DNA of 64,000 bases from Phycisphaerales bacterium (GTDB lineage Bacteria > Planctomycetota > Phycisphaerae > Phycisphaerales > JAGLTS01), in the NCBI GenBank assembly GCA_023135165.1, contig JAGLTS010000045.1, positions 1 through 64,000 on the forward strand. The letters run 5' to 3'. A model generated the notes under the pieces. The model searched no databases and had not been told where the DNA came from. It saw nothing but the letters and a program-made list of their open reading frames with translations. Below are positions 56,874 to 64,000 of this stretch, in pieces; positions within the stretch are counted from its first letter, which is position 1; each line of letters starts with the position of its first letter. Made by a program: the position numbers and the translations under genes.

Positions 56874-58757
56874 ATGAGAACGCATCTACGTGCGACACTT
56901 GCAGCCGTTGCTGCTGCCGGCTCGCTCTTGCTCGGGTCGGCGGTCGCCTCAGCCCAGCCCGGCACCCCCGGCGCGTTTGTCTACGACACCACGGCGGGCA
57001 CCATCGACACATACGTCGGCGATCTCACCGGCGGAACGCTGACGATCATGGACATCCCAGCCGTCTCATACCGGGTCCAGCGCATCGGCGGGGCGGTTGA
57101 CCTGGGCTTCTTCGGCATCGGCCAATCGTCACTCACCGTGACCGCGGATCTGATCGAGTTCGTGGACAACACGCCGAGCGGCAGCGGCCACGGCGATATC
57201 GCGCGATTCAGCGGCGGCGGCATGGATCTCGTGATCGTTGATGAATACGGCAATACGTTGACCGGGACGATCGACCTGTTCGAGTTGGTGGACCGCAGCA
57301 ACGCCATGATGCCGGGTATCGAGGGTCAGGCCAGGTTCACAGCCGTCTCATTCAGCGGGCCGACCCTGCAGAACGTACCCACCGACCAGTTGGCGACGAT
57401 CAGCACGGTCTACATGTACGGCTACGCCAGTCAGACGCTCGAAGAGTACCTCGCATCCGGCGGATCGGGCGGTGCCGAGTTACAGCTTGAGACATTCGAG
57501 CTGCGGATCGAAGCCGAGCCGTTCACACCGAAGTCCTGCTGCGAATGGGGCAAGCTGCGCATCCTGACGATGCAATACACGGGCGATGACTGCACCGCGA
57601 GCAACCACCAGCAGGAGCCCGGCAAGGTCTTCTGTGATGGTGATCCGCAATCCGCGCCACAGGTCTACATCATCTCGTGCGACAAGGACGATCCCACACA
57701 CCACAAGGCGAAGATCTGGTTCGAGGGGCTCGTGGATCTGGGCGGGACATATGACATCGACGCGACCAATGCGGGTCAGTCGAGACTCAAGGGGGACACC
57801 TTCATTCACATCTTCGATACGTCGGGCCTTCCGCTCCAGACGCTCAGATTCCACACATCCTGCTCGCAGCCGATCGACACGGGCGACCAGTTCGGAAGCG
57901 CGCTCATCGTTGATTGTGTGGGCGAGGAGGAGCCGGTCCCGGGCGATTGCTGCGCGGATGGCGATCTGGTGTCGCTCACCTTGCAGTACACCGGTGATGA
58001 CTGCTCCGCCACGCATCATGCCCAGGATCCGCGGAAGGTGTCGTGCGACGGCGACCCGATGTTCCTGCCGCAGGCATACATCCGCGCGAGCGACAAGGAG
58101 GACCCGGATAACCCTCGGGCGAAGGTGTGGTTCGAGGATGTCGTGAACCTCGGCGCAACGTACGAACTCGTCGCAGCGAACGGAGGCGCGGCGACGCTCA
58201 AGGCTGCGACATTCATCCACGTCTTCGATCTCGACCAGAACCTGTTGCAGACGATCAAGTTCCACACGTCATGCTCGCAGATGTTGGTGGAGGGCGATCA
58301 GTTCGGAAGCGCCCTGGTGGTCGGATGCGTTGGTGAAGACCGGCCGGTCAAGGGCGATCTGTGCAACCACGGCGCCAAACCGCAGCGGCTCACGATGAAG
58401 TACGCGGGCGGCGACTGCTCGGCCACGAGTCACTTCCAGCATCCGCGGAAGGTATCGTGCGACGGCGATCCGATGGATGCGCCCGTCGTGTGGATCCTCG
58501 CGACGGACAAATCGAATCCAGACCGCGCAAACGCCAAGATCTGGTTCTCCGGTTCCGTACCATTGGGCGGGCTCTTCGACATCGACGCAACGAAGGCCAG
58601 CCAGACGAGGCTGCGGTCCAACACCTACCTGCATATCTTCGATGCCACGGGCGAGACACTGCTGCAAACCGTCAAGTTCCACACGAGTTGCTCGCAGCCG
58701 CTCGTGCTCGGCGATCAGTACGGTGCAGCGCAGCTCATCGAGTTCGTCACGGAGTGA
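56874..58757 (+). CDS. Secreted protein with three tandem DUF7467-like domains
   Basis: Signal peptide; three ~137-aa repeats starting near 57537, 57948 and 58362, each with LTxxYxGxDCxAxxHxQxPxKVxCDGDP...AKxWFxxxVxLGxxxxxxAxxxxxxxLKxxTxxHxFD...LQTxxFHTSCSQxxxxGDQFGxA. Confidence 0.82.
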   Translation: MRTHLRATLAAVAAAGSLLLGSAVASAQPGTPGAFVYDTTAGTIDTYVGDLTGGTLTIMDIPAVSYRVQRIGGAVDLGFFGIGQSSLTVTADLIEFVDNTPSGSGHGDIARFSGGGMDLVIVDEYGNTLTGTIDLFELVDRSNAMMPGIEGQARFTAVSFSGPTLQNVPTDQLATISTVYMYGYASQTLEEYLASGGSGGAELQLETFELRIEAEPFTPKSCCEWGKLRILTMQYTGDDCTASNHQQEPGKVFCDGDPQSAPQVYIISCDKDDPTHHKAKIWFEGLVDLGGTYDIDATNAGQSRLKGDTFIHIFDTSGLPLQTLRFHTSCSQPIDTGDQFGSALIVDCVGEEEPVPGDCCADGDLVSLTLQYTGDDCSATHHAQDPRKVSCDGDPMFLPQAYIRASDKEDPDNPRAKVWFEDVVNLGATYELVAANGGAATLKAATFIHVFDLDQNLLQTIKFHTSCSQMLVEGDQFGSALVVGCVGEDRPVKGDLCNHGAKPQRLTMKYAGGDCSATSHFQHPRKVSCDGDPMDAPVVWILATDKSNPDRANAKIWFSGSVPLGGLFDIDATKASQTRLRSNTYLHIFDATGETLLQTVKFHTSCSQPLVLGDQYGAAQLIEFVTE

Positions 58758-58868
58758 TCGTGACCGAATCGACCCCGTGAACGGCGACGGACCTTCCAGA
58801 ACTACACGTGCCCGTTGAACTGCTCCAAGCGGTTCAGCGGGCACGGTCCTTTTGCAGCAGCGGTGGGA

Positions 58869-60128
58869 CTACCTGTCCACCTGACCCATGACCACGTCGA
58901 TCGAGCCGACGATCGCGGGAACGTCGGCGAGCATCACATTCCTGCACAACTCGCCGAGCACGGAGAGGTTGCAAAACGTCCCGGCACGCGCCTTGACGCG
59001 ATACGGCTGGGCGGCGCCCTGCGACTCGACGTAGAACCCGAGCACGCCGCGGGGATTCTCCGTCTCGACGTAGACCTCGCCCGCCTTGGGCTTGAAGTTG
59101 CGCTTGACTTTCGCGCGATGTGCGCCGCCCGTCGCGGGGTCGTCCGATGCGTCCGGAATCATCTCGACGCACTGGCGGATGATCCTGCAACACTGCTCCA
59201 TCTCGCGCATGCGGATCATGTACCGGTCCCATGAGTCGCCGAGCGTGCCCCGTTCGCCCGTGCCGACGACCACGTCGAAGTCAAGCTCCGGATACACGGA
59301 GAACGGCTTGTCACGGCGCAAATCGTACGGCAACCCCGTTGCACGCATCACCGGGCCCGTCACCGCGTAGGCGATCGCCAACTCTTTGGAGAGCGGCCCG
59401 ACGTTGGCGGTGCGCTTCACGAAGATGTGGTTGAACGAGAGCAGACCGTTGTACTCAGCGATCTTCGGCTCGAAGAAGTCGACAAACTCGATCACCTTCT
59501 CAAGCCAACCCGTCGGCAGGTCGTGCGTCACGCCGCCGATCGTGAAGTACGAGTACGTCAGCCGAGCGCCGCAGAGCATCTCGAAGAGATCGAGCACGTA
59601 CTCCCGCTCGCGGAAGGCGTAGAGGAACGGCGTGAACGCGCCGATGTCCAAGCCGTACGTCCCGAACGTGACGAGGTGCGATGCGATGCGCTGCATTTCG
59701 CCCACGATGACGCGGATGAACTCAGCCCGGCGGGGAACCTCGACATCACCGAGTTGTTCAACCGCCCGGCAGAAGGCCCAGTTCTCGTTCATCCCGGCGA
59801 CGTAGTCCAGCCGGTCGGTGTAGGGGATGAACTGGAAGTAGGCGATGTTCTCACCGATCTTCTCCGCACAGCGGTGCAGATAGCCCAGGTGTGGGATCGC
59901 TTCGAGGATCATCTCGCCGTCCGTGCGGAGGACGATGCGCAGCACACCATGCGTCGCGGGATGCTGCGGCCCCATGCTGACGAGCATCTCTTCGGTACGG
60001 ACATCCTCCAGTTCGATGCCCGATGCCGCCTCCTGGCGGACGACGTGGTCGCCGTTCGGCCCGGCGGGGACATCCGCAAGCCCTTCCGCGGGGACAATGA
60101 GGTTGATCTCTCGCTCGGTGGTGGTCAT
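58869..60128 (-). CDS. nuoD: NADH-quinone oxidoreductase subunit D
   Basis: MLVSMGPQHPATHGVLRIVLRTDGEMILEAIPHLGYLHRCAEKIGENIAYFQFIPYTDRLDYVAGMNENWAF...; start ATG 60128. Confidence 0.95.
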   Translation of the reverse strand: MTTTEREINLIVPAEGLADVPAGPNGDHVVRQEAASGIELEDVRTEEMLVSMGPQHPATHGVLRIVLRTDGEMILEAIPHLGYLHRCAEKIGENIAYFQFIPYTDRLDYVAGMNENWAFCRAVEQLGDVEVPRRAEFIRVIVGEMQRIASHLVTFGTYGLDIGAFTPFLYAFREREYVLDLFEMLCGARLTYSYFTIGGVTHDLPTGWLEKVIEFVDFFEPKIAEYNGLLSFNHIFVKRTANVGPLSKELAIAYAVTGPVMRATGLPYDLRRDKPFSVYPELDFDVVVGTGERGTLGDSWDRYMIRMREMEQCCRIIRQCVEMIPDASDDPATGGAHRAKVKRNFKPKAGEVYVETENPRGVLGFYVESQGAAQPYRVKARAGTFCNLSVLGELCRNVMLADVPAIVGSIDVVMGQVDR

Positions 60129-60237
60129 GGGTGCGGCGCCTCCAGGGATGCAGCTTTGCGGGCCGACCATCGTAGGGAGTCCCAGCCCGCGAGGCGACCC
60201 GGGCCGATACCGCCCACACGTCGGTCGGGGCAGCCGG

Positions 60238-60400
60238 TCAGCGAGGCTCGCAGGGTTGACCGTAGTAGCCCAGCAGGATGCCGAGATCCTCCGCATCGGT
60301 GTCGCCGTCGCCGTCAATGTCGCCCCAGCGGTCCCTGCCGTACCACGCGAGCAGGATGCCCAGATCGTACTGATCGACGTGCCGATGCGTGCGAAGCTGC
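60238..60400 (-). pseudogene. C-terminal dockerin-type remnant of a secreted protein
   Basis: HVDQYDLGILLAWYGRDRWGDIDGDGDTDAEDLGILLGYYGQPCEPR*, with no recognisable upstream domain. Confidence 0.65.
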
Positions 60401-60489
60401 TGATCGGCGGCGTGGGCGGTGCTCGTCTGATGCAGCCCGCGCGAGGTGGGACGGAAGTGGTAGGATCGGCGCAGCAAACGAGGTGTGCT

Positions 60490-61590
60490 ATGGATGCGAC
60501 AGACAGCGGTGTGGCGACGAAACGGTCGGCTGGGGGCGGTGGGGGCGGTGGGGGTGATGGGGGTGATGGGGGTGATGGGGGTGATGGGGGTGATGGCGCG
60601 CCGGGGCGGGTCGGCAAGGCGGTTCGCAAGGACTTGGATGAACTGCGGGCGGTGCTCAGCAGGCTCGACCAGGCGGGCGCTCACAATGAGACGGCCTGGA
60701 TCATCGCTGATGCGCTGTTCCGAGCGAAGCAGACACGCACCGCGTTTCTCCACAATGGATGGGATGTCACCAGGACACATTTCTATTCGCCGACGCCCGA
60801 CCTGCGCGAGTTGCCCGACTCACTGTGGACCGATGGAATCGACATCACCAACCTGAGATGGGATGCCGACGCTCAGCTTGCGTGGGTCGATGATGTGACC
60901 GGTCAATACGGCGAAGAGCTGGATTGGCCAACGGCGCCGCCGCAGAACGAGCCGACCGCATACCACCTGGACAACCAGGCGTACCGCACCGGCGACGCTG
61001 AGCCGTGCTATCTGATGATGCGTTCGGTCAAACCCAAGCGCGTGATCGAGCTGGGCAGCGGGATGTCATCGAAGCTGATCGCTCAGGCGCTTGAGCGCAA
61101 CCGTGCGGAGGGTCATCCCGTGCGGTACGACGTGTACGACCTGTACCCGGAGGATCACATCGGTGAACAGCAAGTGCCCGGCGTTGACGAACTGCACAAG
61201 ACGAGCGTGCAGACGATTCCACTGTCAACGTTCGACGCGCTGCAGGCTGGAGATGTGCTGTTCATCGACACATCACACGTGCTGCGCGTCGGCAGCGATG
61301 TTCGGCGCGAGTATTGCGAGATTCTGCCACGTCTCAAGCCCGGCGTGATCGTCCACATCCACGATGTGTTTCTTCCACTTGAGTATCCCAAAGCGTGGAT
61401 CTTCGAGAACAACTGGTGCTGGAACGAGCAGTACCTCATCCATGCGCTTCTCGCGAACGGTTCGACATACGAGACGATCTACGCCGCTGCATTCATGTGG
61501 AAGACCAAAGGCGATGCGCTGGCAAAGCGCTGGCGGCATTTCGACCCCAAGACGTGCTTGCCCGCCGGGCTGTGGTTGCGCAAGAAGTAG
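60490..61590 (+). CDS. Class I SAM-dependent methyltransferase (Methyltransf_24-like) with Gly/Asp-rich N-terminal tract
   Basis: CYLMMRSVKPKRVIELGSGMSSKLIAQALERN...VLFIDTSHVLRVGSDVRREYCEILPRLKPGVIVHIHDVFLPLEYP. Confidence 0.8.
   Translation: MDATDSGVATKRSAGGGGGGGGDGGDGGDGGDGGDGAPGRVGKAVRKDLDELRAVLSRLDQAGAHNETAWIIADALFRAKQTRTAFLHNGWDVTRTHFYSPTPDLRELPDSLWTDGIDITNLRWDADAQLAWVDDVTGQYGEELDWPTAPPQNEPTAYHLDNQAYRTGDAEPCYLMMRSVKPKRVIELGSGMSSKLIAQALERNRAEGHPVRYDVYDLYPEDHIGEQQVPGVDELHKTSVQTIPLSTFDALQAGDVLFIDTSHVLRVGSDVRREYCEILPRLKPGVIVHIHDVFLPLEYPKAWIFENNWCWNEQYLIHALLANGSTYETIYAAAFMWKTKGDALAKRWRHFDPKTCLPAGLWLRKK
60531..60595 (+). repeat. G-rich 9-bp minisatellite inside the methyltransferase CDS
   Basis: (GGGGGCGGT)x2 followed by (GGGGGTGAT)x5, encoding GGGGGGGGDGGDGGDGGDGGDG. 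Confidence 0.9.
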
Positions 61591-61604
61591 GTCGGCCCCC
61601 GCTG

Positions 61605-63665
61605 CTACTTCAACTGAAACAGCACGGTGGAGCCGTTCACAACGATGGGTGTGCCCTGATCGCGCATAAGACGCTCCACGCGCGCTGGTGTGACGTCGGC
61701 GTCATACCAGCCGTCGGACTGCAACCGCGCAAGCTCAGAGAAGTTGACGAGCACGTGGGTCACGCCCCGGTCCGCAAGCCCGGTTGACCATGCAACGGGG
61801 TTGTCAGGGTACGCGCGAAGTAGCTCGCCCAGCGGTGAATGGTCCCACGTCGTGTGGTACAGGACTGGGCGGATGCAATACAGCGGTGTCGCATCGCCGA
61901 GCATGTAGACGAGCGCATCGGGCGGCAGGGCGAAGTTGATGACGGTTCTCGGCGGCGGTTGATCGGCACCGATCGCCCGGAGTCGATCCACGAACGCAGC
62001 GCCGGTCGCTGAGTCGAACGCATCGGCGGACACGTTCCAGCCTGGGTCGCCGCTCCAGTGCGCTCGATACGCTTGATAGGTCGCTGCTAAGGGCGGGATT
62101 GTGATGAGGCAGCATCCGATGAGCACGAAGCGCCGCACGACCGAGTTCGAGATGCCGCTGACAAGACTCACCGCACATGCGATCAGGATGCCGGCGGGGA
62201 TGATGACCGGGATCAAGAAACGGGCCTGCACGTGTGTGAAAGACGCCCAGCAAACAAGTTGAAGGATCAGCACGGCCGACCAGATGATCCCCATGCGCCG
62301 CGTCGATCGGGCGATGATGGAGATCACAGCAGCGACGAGCACGACGGCGAAAAAGATCGACCACTGCGGGTGGGCGACACCGCGCTCCCACATCGCGACC
62401 AACCGTTGTGAGAACGAACCGTCGAAATGATGCGCGCCGGACCAACGGGCGGCCTGCTCGGCAGTCCAATGCGCTCGGCCGAGCATGTTCGAGGCAAAGG
62501 GGAAGAGCGGATTGCCCGCATCGAGCATGTTCCTCATCAGCGCAGGCCCGAGCGCGAGCAGTGCGCCAACAACACCGAGCGGCACGGCGCGAACCAGCAG
62601 CCTGATCGGGATGTACGCAAGGAGCAGCACCGCGACGGGCAGGCCGACCATGAAAAGCGATGTGAGTTTCGCACCGCACGCGACACCGACGAGAACGCCG
62701 ACGAGCGAGAGCTTTCGATATGCGGGGAGTTCCGCATCGCATGAAACGATCACCGCCGCGACAAAGAGCGCCGTGACCGCCATCTCGTTGTACGCCATGG
62801 ATGCGACAACGATGACCCACGGCGTAAGCATGAGAAACGCAGCACCAAGCCCTGCTGAGAGACCGGCTGTGACTCGTCCTCGTTGCGGCGCCAGCTCGCC
62901 AGTGATGAACCGCCCGAGCATCATGACCGTTGCGATGGCGAGGCCCGCGTGCAGGAACTGTGCGGCGCGGAGGATCAAGCCCTTGCCTGCGAACATCGAA
63001 CCCCACAACGAGCCGAGGTGCAGGTAGGCAGCCTCGACGTAGCTCGGGAAGAAACTGTAGACGTTGTGCTCCATCCCCGAGATTCGACCCGCCCGGAGCC
63101 ACTCCGCGGGAAGCTGCAAGTGGTACTCCAGAACATCGTACCCGTGCGCCTCGGAGGGCCAGAGCCAGCCGGGCAGTGAGGCGCAAGCGACCAGCAACAT
63201 GGCGAGCGCCGGGATCACGAGCAGCACGGTGGGCGGCAGCGATGACCACTGCTCCGGCCGATGGTCAGCCTTGCGGAGTTGGTCGAGCAGCAAAGTCAAA
63301 CCACAGGCGAGGATGAGCCAGGCGACCCACTGATTCGTAAGCAGACCCACCCAACCAAGCGTGTGATCGAGCCAGAGCGCCGTCGCCAGACCCAGGCCGA
63401 ACTGCGCGGACCACGGATGAGCGGCGCGACGGATCATCGGCCGCCAGAACCGCCCCAGGCCGAGCGCCGCGACGAGGTAGACAGCAGCGATGACGCCGGA
63501 GCTGAGCAGTGCCTCGAACACAAAGGCGAACCGCACAAGTGCGACGGCGTGTGAGTCTGCCCCAACACGGGCGATGCCGAACACGCAGGCGAGTAGCGCC
63601 AGGAGCGCCACGGCAGGCAACGCCCAGCGACCCAGCGGCGAGGTTGGTCCGACAATCGGTGCCAC
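61605..63665 (-). CDS. Multi-TM integral membrane protein, ArnT/PMT-like glycosyltransferase candidate
   Basis: About 13 hydrophobic segments; YDVLEYHLQLPAEWLRAGRI; C-terminal soluble domain VLVNFSELARLQSDGWYDADVTPARVERLMRDQGTPI. Confidence 0.6.
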   Translation of the reverse strand: MAPIVGPTSPLGRWALPAVALLALLACVFGIARVGADSHAVALVRFAFVFEALLSSGVIAAVYLVAALGLGRFWRPMIRRAAHPWSAQFGLGLATALWLDHTLGWVGLLTNQWVAWLILACGLTLLLDQLRKADHRPEQWSSLPPTVLLVIPALAMLLVACASLPGWLWPSEAHGYDVLEYHLQLPAEWLRAGRISGMEHNVYSFFPSYVEAAYLHLGSLWGSMFAGKGLILRAAQFLHAGLAIATVMMLGRFITGELAPQRGRVTAGLSAGLGAAFLMLTPWVIVVASMAYNEMAVTALFVAAVIVSCDAELPAYRKLSLVGVLVGVACGAKLTSLFMVGLPVAVLLLAYIPIRLLVRAVPLGVVGALLALGPALMRNMLDAGNPLFPFASNMLGRAHWTAEQAARWSGAHHFDGSFSQRLVAMWERGVAHPQWSIFFAVVLVAAVISIIARSTRRMGIIWSAVLILQLVCWASFTHVQARFLIPVIIPAGILIACAVSLVSGISNSVVRRFVLIGCCLITIPPLAATYQAYRAHWSGDPGWNVSADAFDSATGAAFVDRLRAIGADQPPPRTVINFALPPDALVYMLGDATPLYCIRPVLYHTTWDHSPLGELLRAYPDNPVAWSTGLADRGVTHVLVNFSELARLQSDGWYDADVTPARVERLMRDQGTPIVVNGSTVLFQLK

Positions 63666-63756
63666 AGCCGGATTGTAGGGTACGCGGACACCCGCACCAT
63701 GGGTCGAAGCACCCCTCGGGTCGATCAGGCATCACAACCTGCCGATAGGGCGAGAG

Positions 63757-64000
63757 ATGACAAGCACGATCAACGGCAATCCGGGGCATGCACAGGCTGA
63801 GGCCGGCGTTATCGGTAGCGTCGGCCAAGATGATGGGCAGTCGCCAATGGGTTCACCGCTTGATGAGTCGCATCTGCGCGAGTTGGCGGATGCGAGAGCA
63901 CAGCTCAAGCCGATCCGTCGGGCGTCCATCGGCGCGATCTGTAGCGCGGTGACGCTCCTCATCTGCGCGTTCTTCAGTCTGCTGATCGGGATCTTCGACA
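63757..64000 (+). CDS. Hypothetical protein, N-terminal part (runs off right edge)
   Basis: MTSTINGNPGHAQAEAGVIGSVGQDDGQSPMGSPLDESHLRELADARAQLKPIRRASIGAICSAVTLLICAFFSLLIGIFD...; TM segment. Confidence 0.5.
   Translation, partial: MTSTINGNPGHAQAEAGVIGSVGQDDGQSPMGSPLDESHLRELADARAQLKPIRRASIGAICSAVTLLICAFFSLLIGIFD

Noticed and set aside
58869-60629. Track's 586-aa start for nuoD with (PPS)n N-terminus
   Set aside because: The first ~167 codons read through the G-rich minisatellite and the dockerin relic out of frame; the conserved protein starts at 60128.
1-64000. CRISPR arrays, tRNA or rRNA genes
   Set aside because: No regularly spaced direct repeats of CRISPR type, no tRNA T-loop/acceptor pattern and no rRNA-like sequence noticed by eye.

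Overview
This 64 kb high-GC window looks planctomycete (Phycisphaerae-like), judging from dockerin-type C-termini, an ECF sigma/Ser-Thr kinase pair, CxxCGY...CPECG zinc ribbons and a DUF7467-like repeat protein. Taxonomy and family names come from recalled protein signatures; no search was run. Housekeeping content includes an xdh large-subunit fragment running off the left edge, pdxA, a dimeric-type GlyRS, F1Fo genes (atpZ/I-like, B, E, F, H on +; atpA alone on -), asnB, a tricorn-like protease, two tandem DUF3857/transglutaminase proteins, thi4, a primary-type sigma factor, a MoxR/DUF58/Bat operon and a stand-alone nuoD. The observations most worth following up are: (1) a REP-associated tyrosine transposase (RAYT) bracketed by inverted 25-nt REP hairpins, with a matching solo copy overlapping the sigma-factor stop codon; (2) an accessory patch at 16.2-18.8 kb with helically phased T-tracts, a stand-alone TIR-like (CAP12/Pycsar-type) effector preceded by a GTTAGGC integron-like core site, and a frameshifted C-terminal integron integrase fragment; (3) a compact DUF89-DUF1847-MBL-Thi4 gene set whose Thi4 appears to lack both Cys and His at the expected active-site position; (4) a compositionally foreign, in-frame ~115-codon segment in GlyRS; (5) dispersed G-rich 9-bp minisatellites, two of them inside genes. 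Many long ORFs in the track are antisense artefacts of high GC and are rejected.
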